Of a DNA stretch of 14,785 nt, positions 1 through 7,217 are shown one piece after another. Position 1 is the first letter of the stretch; every line of letters begins with the position of its first letter. The notes beneath the pieces were generated by a model, which did not search any database, had not been told where the DNA came from, and was given only the letters and a program-made list of their open reading frames with translations. The translations under genes and the position numbers were made by a program. The stretch spans positions 1 to 14,785 of the forward strand of contig DCBE01000006.1 in NCBI GenBank assembly GCA_002313325.1, given 5' to 3'. This stretch comes from Flavobacteriaceae bacterium UBA1115. Its GTDB lineage: Bacteria > Bacteroidota > Bacteroidia > Flavobacteriales > Flavobacteriaceae.

Positions 1-25
1 GTTCTAAGCGAAATTTGTATTGTAA

Positions 26-406
26 TTACTCCTCCAAATCGCCCTGCCAAGCAAGGACGCCGCCGTCAAGATTATATACAGCACTAAAGCCCAGCTGACT
101 CATAAGTTGGCAAGCCTGTCCACTTCTAGCGCCAGAGCGACAGTACACAAAATAGGACTTGGATTTGTCCAATGCTTCGATGGAAGCAAAAAAGTCTTCT
201 CCTCCGCGGATATCAATGTTCAAAGCCCCCTCAATATGTCCAGACTCAAACTCCTCCGCTGTTCTAACATCAAGTATTACTGACGCTGAAGTTTGTTCTT
301 GTAATTCAGCCCATGCATAGGGCGCTAATTCTTTCATTTGTGTTTGTTTTTTGGGCGAACATGCGCACGCGGTAACCATCAACAAAATAACAATTAACCT
401 GTACAT
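26..406 (-). CDS. rhodanese-like domain lipoprotein
   Basis: Single-domain rhodanese-like protein of 126 aa, predicted to be a lipoprotein. The N-terminus (MYRLIVILLM) is followed by a lipobox V-T-A-C with the lipidated Cys at residue 14. The rhodanese domain carries the DVRTAEEFESGHIEGALNID motif near residues 46-65 and the active-site loop C89-R-S-G-A-R94, so the persulfide-forming Cys is present. Such proteins move sulfane sulfur or sense redox state in the envelope; the substrate here is unknown. I chose the ATG at 406-404. An in-frame TTG at 421 would add five residues (MKKYI), but that TTG lies inside the TATATTTG promoter element on the same strand, so it is probably not transcribed. 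The gene diverges from marR-yceI, and MarR-type boxes lie in the gap, so co-regulation is possible. Confidence 0.88.
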   Translation of the reverse strand: MYRLIVILLMVTACACSPKKQTQMKELAPYAWAELQEQTSASVILDVRTAEEFESGHIEGALNIDIRGGEDFFASIEALDKSKSYFVYCRSGARSGQACQLMSQLGFSAVYNLDGGVLAWQGDLEE

Positions 407-418
407 AATATATTTTTT

Positions 419-426
419 CAAATATA
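419..426 (-). promoter_or_regulatory. -7 element of rhodanese promoter
   Basis: The minus strand reads TATATTTG, an exact match to the Bacteroidota -7 consensus TAnnTTTG, 12 nt upstream of the ATG at 406. No clear -33 TTG lies at the usual distance, so this is a moderate call. If used, it starts transcription near 412-416 and rules out the TTG codon at 421 as translation start. Confidence 0.5.
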
Positions 427-441
427 ATCCAATTATTTTTA

Positions 442-449
442 TACATTTG
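442..449 (+). promoter_or_regulatory. -7 element of marR-yceI promoter
   Basis: TACATTTG is an exact match to TAnnTTTG, 23 nt upstream of the marR ATG at 473. A canonical -33 TTG is not evident. The last bases of this element (TTG) are also the first bases of the upstream MarR-type box, so a bound repressor would block the polymerase. Confidence 0.5.
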
Positions 450-473
450 TATCTACAACATTTGTTGATACAA
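447..473. promoter_or_regulatory. tandem MarR-type operator boxes
   Basis: Two 12-bp boxes of the form TTG-N6-CAA lie 15 bp centre to centre: TTGTATCTACAA (447-458, perfect 5-bp arms) and TTGTTGATACAA (462-473, arms 4 of 5). Together they also form one 27-bp imperfect palindrome (11 of 13 pairs). MarR-family dimers commonly bind TTG/CAA palindromes of this kind. The pair overlaps the marR -7 element, the expected transcription start and the first base of the marR ATG. It also lies just upstream of the divergent rhodanese promoter. This position suggests autorepression of marR-yceI and possible control of the rhodanese gene. Binding is inferred, not shown. Confidence 0.6.
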
Positions 474-886
474 TGATAAATAGAGATGTCGTAGTGAAAA
501 TAATGAAAGGCGGAAATTTATTTGCTGAGCATATCGGAAATACACTTCAACCTTTTGGGCTAAGCTTGCAACAGTTTAATTTATTACGCATTTTACGAGG
601 TCGTAATGGGGCTGCGGCATCATTAGAGAGTATTACAGATGATATGATTCATCGCATGAGCAACACCTCAAGGATAGTCGACAAGCTATTGGAAAAAGAG
701 CTTGTTGAGCGTGTCGTATGTGCAGAAAATCGCCGTAAAGTGAATATTTTTATAACCCAGAAAGGATTAAAGCTGCTAAAGAAAATTGATCGTGTTATTG
801 ATCAAACCGAAGAAACGCTAACAGCTTCTCTATCCAAACAAGAAATGGACAAATTGTTGCAACTACTCAATAAGATAAATTTATAA
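473..886 (+). CDS. MarR family transcriptional regulator
   Basis: 137-aa winged-helix regulator, short but complete for the MarR family (usually about 140-150 aa). The segment LSLQQFNLLRILRGRNG (about 30-46) is the dimerisation/helix entry. The recognition helix is around residues 62-74 (MSNTSRIVDKLLE). The wing is around 81-94 with the basic turn N86-R-R88, typical of MarR proteins. The start at 473 has no Shine-Dalgarno and its A is the last base of an operator box; an in-frame ATG at 503 is a less likely alternative. It lies 15 nt upstream of yceI in the same direction and the two probably form one transcript. MarR plus YceI pairs are, to my knowledge, common in flavobacteria. The ligand is unknown. 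Confidence 0.9.
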   Translation: MINRDVVVKIMKGGNLFAEHIGNTLQPFGLSLQQFNLLRILRGRNGAAASLESITDDMIHRMSNTSRIVDKLLEKELVERVVCAENRRKVNIFITQKGLKLLKKIDRVIDQTEETLTASLSKQEMDKLLQLLNKINL

Positions 887-901
887 CACTGAATACACAA
901 A

Positions 902-1459
902 ATGAATATGAGAACGATAACAGCCATTTTGGCAACTACTTTATTAAGCTTTGGGCTAAGTGCTCAAACAACGCCCATCACAAACGGAATCATCAACTGG
1001 AAAGGGTCAAAAATAACTACCGACTCACATACGGGCACCCTAGACATTAGCGAAGGAACGTTAACATTTGAAGCAGACGCACTGGTTGGCGGCAGCTTTA
1101 CAGTTGACATGAACACCATGGTATGCACAGACCTTTCTGGAAAATCTGCCGCAAGATTAGTAGGTCACCTCAAATCAGATGATTTTTTTGGTGTGGCTGA
1201 ACACACAACAGCCTCTTTAACCTTCACTTCAATTGAAGCTACAGGAACAGGCTATACAGTAACAGGAGATTTCACCATTCGTGGCATCACAAACGCGGAA
1301 ACTTTTGAGCTCAAAATTGATGGAAATAAAGGCACTGCTAACTTGGAAATTGACCGCTCAAAATACAATGTGAAATATAGGTCTGGATCCTTTTTTGAAA
1401 ACTTAGGAGACAAGCTTATAAATGACGAATTAAAGCTTCGTGTGAGCTTTACCTACTAG
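902..1459 (+). CDS. YceI family protein, secreted lipocalin-like
   Basis: 185-aa YceI-domain protein with a Sec signal peptide (MNMRTITAILATTLLSFGLSAQ, probable cleavage after the A of SAQ, about residue 21). The domain starts with the family pattern of a Trp-x-Gly-x-Lys strand followed by a conserved His (INWKGSKI...SHTG, about 32-45). It continues with SLTFTSIEATG and GDFTIRGITN, and ends with the characteristic DRSKYNVKYRSGSFFENLGD segment (about 151-170). YceI proteins are periplasmic beta-barrels that bind isoprenoid-type lipids; the ligand here is not predictable. The ATG two codons downstream (908) is an equally plausible start. It is co-transcribed with marR, so it is the likely main target of that regulator. 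Four nucleotides after its stop the trp promoter region begins. Confidence 0.93.
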   Translation: MNMRTITAILATTLLSFGLSAQTTPITNGIINWKGSKITTDSHTGTLDISEGTLTFEADALVGGSFTVDMNTMVCTDLSGKSAARLVGHLKSDDFFGVAEHTTASLTFTSIEATGTGYTVTGDFTIRGITNAETFELKIDGNKGTANLEIDRSKYNVKYRSGSFFENLGDKLINDELKLRVSFTY

Positions 1460-1462
1460 CCC

Positions 1463-1494
1463 TTGTTTTTTTATCGCTGAATTGCATATATTTG
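1463..1494 (+). promoter_or_regulatory. trp operon promoter
   Basis: TTG at 1463-1465 and TATATTTG at 1487-1494 are separated by 21 nt, matching the Bacteroidota sigma pattern TTG-N(17-23)-TAnnTTTG. The promoter sits directly after yceI and before the Trp leader peptide. The expected transcription start is at about 1498-1501, right at the leader-peptide ATG (1500), so the leader mRNA may have almost no 5' untranslated region. Confidence 0.7.
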
Positions 1495-1499
1495 GGCTG

Positions 1500-1541
1500 A
1501 TGAAAAAACGCATTTTTAATACGCTTTGGTGGAACTCCTAA
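1500..1541 (+). CDS. trpL: trp operon leader peptide (tandem Trp codons)
   Basis: A 13-codon ORF encodes MKKRIFNTLWWNS and stops with TAA at 1539-1541. Two adjacent Trp codons (TGG TGG, 1527-1532) occur in 13 residues. A Trp-Trp pair in a tiny ORF directly before a terminator and trpE is the hallmark of ribosome-mediated attenuation. Low charged tRNA-Trp would stall a ribosome at codons 10-11; the ribosome footprint would then cover the 5' arm of the first hairpin (1517-1526) but leave 1548-1556 free. There is no Shine-Dalgarno. The ATG is only 5 nt after the promoter -7 element, so it may be translated from a leaderless mRNA. Confidence 0.85.
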   Translation: MKKRIFNTLWWNS

Positions 1542-1611
1542 TTGGGGATGATAAGCGCATTATATATAATTGAAAGGCTTGTCATTACATGACAGGCCTT
1601 TTTTTATTTTT
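1517..1611 (+). promoter_or_regulatory. trp attenuator RNA (alternative hairpins)
   Basis: Three mutually exclusive pairings can be read directly. Segment 1:2: 1517-1526 (TAATACGCTT) pairs with 1553-1562 (AAGCGCATTA), nine pairs around one A-C mismatch, with the Trp codons on the loop side. Segment 2:3 (antiterminator): 1548-1556 (ATGATAAGC) pairs with 1577-1585 (GCTTGTCAT), nine pairs including one G-U. Segment 3:4 (terminator): 1573-1585 pairs with 1589-1601. Segments 1:2 and 2:3 compete for 1553-1556, and 2:3 and 3:4 compete for 1577-1585. The palindrome ATTATATATAAT (1559-1570) can fold inside the 2:3 loop. The logic matches enterobacterial trp attenuation: stalling at Trp codons favours 2:3 and readthrough, whereas translation to the stop codon masks segment 2 and favours termination. 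Confidence 0.85.
1573..1611 (+). terminator. intrinsic terminator of trp attenuator
   Basis: A 13-bp stem (AAAGGCTTGTCAT / ATGACAGGCCTTT, one G-U pair) with a 3-nt loop TAC is followed by seven T, one A and five more T. The T tract ends 5 nt before the trpE ATG, so there is no room for another promoter and the element must act on transcription entering trpE. It could also terminate marR-yceI readthrough. Confidence 0.93.
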
Positions 1612-1616
1612 AACCA

Positions 1617-3020
1617 ATGAAGTTTAAACTAAATACAGATACTTGCGAACTCTTGACCGATACAATGACGCCAGTCAATATGTATCTTAAAATTAGAGAT
1701 GCATACCCTGAGGGTGTGCTTCTCGAAAGCTCCGACTATGGCGCCAACGACAACAGTGTGGCCTATATATGTTTTAAGCCCATTGCTGTTTTTAAGGTTC
1801 ACAACCAACACATAACAGAACGCTTTCCAGACGGCAGCACTTCCCAAACAGACGTTACAGCGGATATTTCGGTAGTTGATAAGCTGGAAACATTTGCTGC
1901 CCGTTTCGAAACAGATGAGCAGAAAAATCGCTTTTTAAGCAATGGCTTGTTTGGCTATACATCTTATGAGGCAGTGCAGTATTTTGAAGACATTGAGCTA
2001 ACCAAAAAAGGAGGTGACGACGATATACCAGAAATATATTATGCGCTTTACCAAAACATTATTACCATCAATGTTTTTAACAACCAAGCCAAACTTTTTG
2101 CGCATTGCTACGAAAGCGAAAGCAACCTAGACAAAGTCGTACAATTGCTCAAGGCTCCTGCTCGCGATTCGTATTCCTTTAGAAAAGAAGGGGAGGCATC
2201 GTCCAATATGGGTGATAAAGAATTTGTAGATTTAGTTAAAAAAGGCATAAAGCATTGCATGCGTGGCGACGTTTTTCAAATTGTACTCTCTCGCCGTTTT
2301 TCACAAGCTTACATTGGAGATGACTTCAGTTTATATCGCGTGCTACGCTCCATAAACCCCTCGCCCTATATTTTCTATTTTGACTTTGGCGATTTTAAAA
2401 TTTTTGGCAGTTCACCTGAGGCACAATTGGTGGTGCAAGATGGTTTGGCCGAAATTCATCCCATCGCAGGTACTTTTATCCGTACCGGAAACGATACCCA
2501 AGACAAAGCCAGAGCAAAAGAATTGGCAAAAGACTTAAAAGAAAACGCCGAGCATATGATGTTGGTAGATTTGGCACGAAACGATTTGAGCCGTCATGGA
2601 CACGAAGTAACCGTTGCAAAAGACCGAGAGGTGCAATTTTACTCCCACGTTATTCACTTGGTATCCAAAATAACAGGGCAAAAAAAGAACCATACCGCTA
2701 CCATGCAAATCGTAGCAGACACCTTCCCTGCAGGAACATTAAGTGGCGCACCCAAACACCGCGCCATGCAGCTTATCGAGTCCTATGAAACCACATATCG
2801 TTCGTTCTATGGAGGTGCTATTGGGTTTTTAGATTTTAAAGGTAACTACAACCACGCCATCATCATCAGATCCTTTTTGAGCAAAAACAATGTACTGCAC
2901 TACCATGCAGGAGCAGGAGTTGTTTCAAAATCAGATCCTGAAAGCGAATTGCAAGAAGTATACAATAAATTACGTGCGCTTAATAGCGCCATGGATAAAG
3001 CAGAAAAACAATTTCCATGA
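1617..3020 (+). CDS. trpE: anthranilate synthase component I
   Basis: 467-aa chorismate-utilising subunit that makes anthranilate from chorismate using ammonia supplied by TrpG. The N-terminal region carries the tryptophan-binding feedback motif L-L-E-S-S (35-39), so feedback inhibition by tryptophan is expected. The C-terminal chorismate-binding domain (about 200-457) shows GSSPEAQL (264-271), PIAGTF (282-287), VDLARNDL (317-324), TFPAGTLSGAPK (369-380), YGGAIGF (398-404) and HAGAGVVSKSDPESE (430-444). The length is usual for the family. The ATG at 1617 lies 5 nt after the attenuator T tract. It is the first gene of the operon, and its last codons overlap trpG by ATGA, which should help equal production of the two subunits of the complex. 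Confidence 0.98.
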   Translation: MKFKLNTDTCELLTDTMTPVNMYLKIRDAYPEGVLLESSDYGANDNSVAYICFKPIAVFKVHNQHITERFPDGSTSQTDVTADISVVDKLETFAARFETDEQKNRFLSNGLFGYTSYEAVQYFEDIELTKKGGDDDIPEIYYALYQNIITINVFNNQAKLFAHCYESESNLDKVVQLLKAPARDSYSFRKEGEASSNMGDKEFVDLVKKGIKHCMRGDVFQIVLSRRFSQAYIGDDFSLYRVLRSINPSPYIFYFDFGDFKIFGSSPEAQLVVQDGLAEIHPIAGTFIRTGNDTQDKARAKELAKDLKENAEHMMLVDLARNDLSRHGHEVTVAKDREVQFYSHVIHLVSKITGQKKNHTATMQIVADTFPAGTLSGAPKHRAMQLIESYETTYRSFYGGAIGFLDFKGNYNHAIIIRSFLSKNNVLHYHAGAGVVSKSDPESELQEVYNKLRALNSAMDKAEKQFP

Positions 3021-3577
3021 ATATTTTAGTTATAGATAATTACGATTCATTCACCTTTAATTTAGTGCATTATTTAGAAGAGCTAGACTGTACCGTTGCC
3101 GTAAAGCGCAATGATAAGTTTGCCCTTGAGGAAGTGGCCAGTTACGACAAAATAGTCCTCTCCCCAGGGCCTGGAATTCCAGATGAGGCTGGATTACTCA
3201 AAGCCACTATCGAAGCGTATGCGAGTCGTATTCCCATGCTTGGCGTTTGCTTAGGCCATCAAGCTATAGCAGAAGTTTTTGGAGGTTCATTGACCAATCT
3301 CTCAACGGTATTCCACGGAGTGGCAAGCAAAATGACCATTATACAAGATGATGCTTTGTTTGCGGGGCTTCCCAATTCATTTGATGTAGGACGTTATCAT
3401 TCTTGGGTAGTTAACAAACCCTTGCCCGAAGGATTTATCTTACTTGCTGAAGAAGAGAACGGACAAGTTATGGCGTTCAAGCACGAAACACACCCCATAT
3501 ATGGTGTGCAGTTTCACCCAGAATCAGTGCTAACACCTGACGGAAAACAACTGTTAAAAAATTGGGTTGCCTTATGA
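3017..3577 (+). CDS. trpG: anthranilate synthase component II (glutamine amidotransferase)
   Basis: 186-aa class I glutamine amidotransferase that releases ammonia from glutamine for TrpE. The start NILVIDNYDSFTFNLVHYL is typical of TrpG/PabA. The oxyanion region is SPGPGIPDEAG (49-59). The catalytic triad is complete: C78 (GVCLGHQ), H167 and E169 (QFHPES). The start overlaps the trpE stop by ATGA, and the stop overlaps the trpD ATG in the same way. Because of the neighbours this is the tryptophan enzyme. A shared role in p-aminobenzoate synthesis cannot be excluded, since some bacteria use one amidotransferase for both. Confidence 0.97.
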   Translation: MNILVIDNYDSFTFNLVHYLEELDCTVAVKRNDKFALEEVASYDKIVLSPGPGIPDEAGLLKATIEAYASRIPMLGVCLGHQAIAEVFGGSLTNLSTVFHGVASKMTIIQDDALFAGLPNSFDVGRYHSWVVNKPLPEGFILLAEEENGQVMAFKHETHPIYGVQFHPESVLTPDGKQLLKNWVAL

Positions 3578-4569
3578 AAGAGATTTTAATAAGACTGACA
3601 CAACACGAAAAGCTATCGCAGCAAGAATCCAAGGCAGCCTTGCTCTTTATTGGCAGCGGTGCCGCAGATCCATATCAAGTTACCACTTTTTTGAGTGTTT
3701 ATATGATGCGTAGCATTGATGTTGCTGAGTTGGCGGGTTTTAGAGATGCCCTGCTCGAGCTCTGTGTAGCAATTGACCTTGCTGCTTATAACCCCATTGA
3801 TTTGTGTGGTACGGGCGGAGACAGCAAAGATACCTTTAACATATCCACCCTTGCTTCATTTGTAACTGCTGGAGCTGGCGTACACGTAGCAAAACACGGC
3901 AACTATGGCGTATCTTCCTCATGTGGCTCAAGCAACGTAATGGAACATTTGGGCATTCGTTTTTCTAACGATGCTAACTTTCTGGAACGCTGTATAAACC
4001 AAGCAGGCATCTGTGTATTACATGCGCCCTTGTTTCATCCTGCCATGAAATACGTAGCACCCATTAGACGTGCACTCCAACTTAAAACCTTTTTTAATAT
4101 GCTAGGGCCTTTGGTCAACCCATGCATGCCTAAACGTCAAATCGTTGGGGTATTTAATTTAGCTCTGATGCGACTTTATGGATACTTATTTCAAAATTCA
4201 GATAAGCAGTTTTGTGTGTTGCATGATCTTGGGGGTTATGATGAAATTTCCTTGACAGGCGCAACTAAAATCATTTCCAATGTGGGAGAATGCCTTATTC
4301 GCCCTATAGACTTTGGACTTAAACCCCTATCGGCAGAAACTATTGACGGCGGCAATACGGTTAAAGATGCAGCTGCTATTTTTACTGCAGTACTGCAAAA
4401 CGAAGGCACGGCCGCACAAAAGCAAGTAGTCTGTGCCAACGCTGGTACTGCCATTGCAACAGCACTGAACATTTCGATAGCAGAGGGGTATGCCAAGGCA
4501 CAGGAGTCTATTGAATCAAGAAAGGCATTAGGAGCCTTTATCAAACTATTAGCACTGAGCAAAGCATGA
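3574..4569 (+). CDS. trpD: anthranilate phosphoribosyltransferase
   Basis: 331-aa enzyme that joins anthranilate to PRPP. It has the N-terminal helical part and then the PRPP/anthranilate site: DLCGTGGD (76-83), the N-I-S-T box (89-92) and KHGN (107-110), followed by SSSCGSSNVMEHLG. A second conserved block reads FHPAMKYVAPIRRAL...FFNMLGPLVNP. The start is the ATG at 3574, which overlaps the trpG stop as ATGA; a TTG at 3562 would add four residues but breaks the overlap pattern seen at every other junction. There is no fusion to trpG, unlike in enterobacteria. It ends in an ATGA overlap with trpC. Confidence 0.96.
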   Translation: MKEILIRLTQHEKLSQQESKAALLFIGSGAADPYQVTTFLSVYMMRSIDVAELAGFRDALLELCVAIDLAAYNPIDLCGTGGDSKDTFNISTLASFVTAGAGVHVAKHGNYGVSSSCGSSNVMEHLGIRFSNDANFLERCINQAGICVLHAPLFHPAMKYVAPIRRALQLKTFFNMLGPLVNPCMPKRQIVGVFNLALMRLYGYLFQNSDKQFCVLHDLGGYDEISLTGATKIISNVGECLIRPIDFGLKPLSAETIDGGNTVKDAAAIFTAVLQNEGTAAQKQVVCANAGTAIATALNISIAEGYAKAQESIESRKALGAFIKLLALSKA

Positions 4570-5351
4570 GTATTTTAGCACAAATCGTCGTAGATCAACG
4601 TAAGGAAGTTACCTTAAAAAAAGTGCTTGTTTCCCAAGCGCAGCTACAAGCCATGCCGCTGTATGAAAGGCAAACCATATCTTTTGCCGATGGAATTAAG
4701 AATACCCCTTTGGGAATTGTGGCCGAACACAAACGTCGTTCTCCATCTAAGCCAAAAATAAAATTACATTCTAGAGCAGCAGCGGTAGCAGCAGGATATG
4801 AGCAAGCAGGTGTGGCAGCCATGTCTGTACTTACCAATGGACAATATTTTAGTGGTTCATTAGAAGATTTACTACTGGCACGTGCAGCGTGCACACTACC
4901 GCTATTACGCAAAGAGTTTATTGTAGAGCCCTATCAAATCCACGAAGCCAAAGCTTATGGAGCTGATGCCATATTGCTAATTGCGGCTTGTCTTAGTGCC
5001 GAAGAAACCCATCAACTTGCGAAAGTGGCAAAAGCTATTGGGCTGGACGTGCTTTTGGAAGTGCACAATTTAGAAGAGTTAGAGCAAGCGTCGTTGACAT
5101 ATGTCGATGTGGTTGGGGTGAACAACCGCAACCTCAAGGACTTTTCGTTAGACTTAACTACCAGCCTTACACTGGCAGGACATATTCCAAGCGATAAAGT
5201 AAAAATTTCTGAAAGTGGGATTTCGTCTTACGATGCTATTGAAAAACTTATGCAAGCTGGCTTTGACGGCTTTTTGATGGGAGAACATTTTATGCTTCAA
5301 GACAACCCAGGTGAAGCCGCACAAAAATTCATTCAAAACGTTAAGTCATGA
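4566..5351 (+). CDS. trpC: indole-3-glycerol-phosphate synthase
   Basis: 261-aa TIM-barrel enzyme that closes the indole ring. Residues matching the known active site are present: E54 and K56 in AEHKRRSPS, K116 in LRKEF, E165 in LLEVHN, N186 in GVNNRNL, and E216/S217 in SESGIS. One small deviation is that the usual acidic residue after S-V-L-T (T-D or T-E before the xxxF-x-GS loop) is Asn here (N91, SVLTNGQYFSGS). It is not one of the catalytic residues I know of, so activity is expected. It is monofunctional, with trpF separate. Both ends overlap neighbours by ATGA. Confidence 0.96.
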   Translation: MSILAQIVVDQRKEVTLKKVLVSQAQLQAMPLYERQTISFADGIKNTPLGIVAEHKRRSPSKPKIKLHSRAAAVAAGYEQAGVAAMSVLTNGQYFSGSLEDLLLARAACTLPLLRKEFIVEPYQIHEAKAYGADAILLIAACLSAEETHQLAKVAKAIGLDVLLEVHNLEELEQASLTYVDVVGVNNRNLKDFSLDLTTSLTLAGHIPSDKVKISESGISSYDAIEKLMQAGFDGFLMGEHFMLQDNPGEAAQKFIQNVKS

Positions 5352-5956
5352 AGTGGAAAGTATGTGGCATGCGAGAAGCTAAAAATATTTTAGAGGTAGC
5401 TGCACTAAAGCCTGACTATATGGGATTTATTCTGTGGGATGGCTCAAAAAGACATTGCCCAAAACCTCCGCAAGTTCCTGAAGACGTTACCAAAGTAGGC
5501 GTGTTTATTGATGCAACTGTTACTGAAATTAAAGATGCTGTTGAGGCTTATAAATTCGGTGCCGTACAATTGCACGGCAATGAGTCTCCAAGACTATGTC
5601 GTGAACTACAAGGTAAAACCCAAGTCATAAAGGCATTTGGTGTGGGAGAAGGTTTTGACTTTGACACACTTTTAGCCTATCTGCCCTATTGTGATTTTTT
5701 CTTGTTTGACACCAAAGGTCCAATGCCTGGTGGAAATGGTACTTCTTTTGATTGGTCCATTTTAGAAAAGTATGCATTTGATTTGCCTTTTTTTATAAGT
5801 GGGGGCATAGGACTAGCAGAAATAGAGAAGATTGACGAACTTTGCAAAACAGACTTGCCTGTTTATGCGATTGATATCAACAGCAAATTTGAAATAGCTC
5901 CAGCACTTAAAGATGCTGAGCAATTGAAAAAATTTAAAGAAAAATTAGCGCTATGA
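5348..5956 (+). CDS. trpF: phosphoribosylanthranilate isomerase
   Basis: 202-aa TIM-barrel isomerase catalysing the Amadori rearrangement between TrpD and TrpC. It starts with K-V-C-G-M, placing the general-base Cys at residue 6. It continues with YMGFILWDGSKRH (24-36) and VQLHGNESP (73-81). The general-acid Asp is D121 in LFDTKGPMPGGNG, and the phosphate-binding loop is PFFISGGIGL. The length is usual for the family. It starts and ends in ATGA overlaps with trpC and trpB. Confidence 0.96.
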   Translation: MKWKVCGMREAKNILEVAALKPDYMGFILWDGSKRHCPKPPQVPEDVTKVGVFIDATVTEIKDAVEAYKFGAVQLHGNESPRLCRELQGKTQVIKAFGVGEGFDFDTLLAYLPYCDFFLFDTKGPMPGGNGTSFDWSILEKYAFDLPFFISGGIGLAEIEKIDELCKTDLPVYAIDINSKFEIAPALKDAEQLKKFKEKLAL

Positions 5957-7137
5957 GTACATATAATGCAAACGAAAAAGGATATTACGGGGATTTTGGC
6001 GGGTCCTATATTCCTGAGATGCTATACCCAAACGTTGAGGAACTGCGTCAGAACTACCTTGAAATTACAGCCAAGGACGAATTTAAAAAAGAATTTAATC
6101 AGCTGTTAAGAGATTATGTGGGCCGCCCTACCCCACTATATTATGCCGAGCGTTTATCCAGAAAATACAATACAAAAATATATTTAAAACGGGAGGATTT
6201 ATGCCATACTGGTGCACATAAAATCAACAATACCATAGGGCAAATTCTGTTGGCCAAACGACTGAACAAAACCCGCATTATTGCAGAAACAGGCGCAGGA
6301 CAGCACGGAGTTGCCACGGCCACCGTTTGCGCACTTATGGGCATAGAATGTATTGTTTATATGGGCGAGTTAGACATCAAACGTCAGTCACCTAACGTAG
6401 CTCGCATGAAAATGTTGGGCGCAGAGGTTAGACCAGCGCAATCTGGTAGCCGAACCCTTAAAGACGCTACTAACGAGGCCATCCGTGATTGGATCAACAA
6501 CCCTGTTGATACGCACTACATCATTGGCTCTGTTGTAGGGCCACACCCTTACCCAGACATGGTAGCGCGTTTTCAGTCCGTTATTGGTGAAGAATGTAAA
6601 ACACAATTGCGAGAAGTTGAAGGTCGAGATTATCCAGACCACGTGATTGCCTGTATTGGTGGAGGCAGTAATGCTGCCGGCATCTATTATCATTATTTAG
6701 ATGACCCAAGGGTAAATATCATTGCAGTGGAAGCTGCTGGAAAAGGGATTGACTCTGGCGAAAGCGCCGCTACCTCCGCATTGGGAAAAGAAGGTATCAT
6801 TCACGGAAGCAAAACCCTGCTAATGCAAACCCCTGATGGGCAAATTACCGAACCTTATTCCATTTCCGCTGGACTAGATTATCCGGGTGTTGGTCCCATG
6901 CACGCACATTTGTATCGCAGTCAACGTGCCGAGTTTGTTTCTATTCCAGACCAAGAAGCCATGGATTGGGGGCTAGGCCTTTCGCAAATGGAAGGCATCA
7001 TACCAGCTATAGAAACGGCTCATGCTTTTGCTGTTTTAGATGAGCGCAAATTTAATCCTAAAGACATATTGTTGTTCAACTGCTCTGGGCGTGGTGACAA
7101 AGACCTTGAAACTTACATAGACTATTTTAAGTTATAG
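5953..7137 (+). CDS. trpB: tryptophan synthase beta chain
   Basis: 394-aa PLP enzyme that condenses indole with serine. The PLP lysine is K90 in HTGAHKINNT. The catalytic E112 is in AETGAGQHGVA, and the PLP phosphate loop is GGGSNA (236-241). The C-terminal SGRGDKD sequence is also typical. This is the TrpB1 type that works with TrpA. It is the last gene of the ATGA-overlapped block. Its usual partner trpA is not directly next but lies beyond mscL, about 600 bp downstream, with its own promoter. Confidence 0.98.
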   Translation: MSTYNANEKGYYGDFGGSYIPEMLYPNVEELRQNYLEITAKDEFKKEFNQLLRDYVGRPTPLYYAERLSRKYNTKIYLKREDLCHTGAHKINNTIGQILLAKRLNKTRIIAETGAGQHGVATATVCALMGIECIVYMGELDIKRQSPNVARMKMLGAEVRPAQSGSRTLKDATNEAIRDWINNPVDTHYIIGSVVGPHPYPDMVARFQSVIGEECKTQLREVEGRDYPDHVIACIGGGSNAAGIYYHYLDDPRVNIIAVEAAGKGIDSGESAATSALGKEGIIHGSKTLLMQTPDGQITEPYSISAGLDYPGVGPMHAHLYRSQRAEFVSIPDQEAMDWGLGLSQMEGIIPAIETAHAFAVLDERKFNPKDILLFNCSGRGDKDLETYIDYFKL

Positions 7138-7217
7138 CTTTTAAAAAAAAATTGTAGTTTAGTGTTTGTATCTTCTCCGAGCTTATTCAAAAACGGAGTT
7201 CAATATATTTTTAGTTT

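Noticed and set aside
4236..4562. 108-aa antisense ORF inside trpD, and similar long antisense ORFs in trpC, trpB, mscL, trpA and coaD
   Set aside because: They are shadows of well-conserved genes on the other strand, with no motif or promoter.
4833..4865. trpC Asn in place of the usual Asp/Glu after SVLT as a sign of inactivation
   Set aside because: All known catalytic residues are intact, and the change is outside the active-site set I can name.
7174..7198. Inverted repeat CTCCG/CGGAG between trpB and mscL as a terminator
   Set aside because: Only 5 bp with a long loop and no T tract after it.
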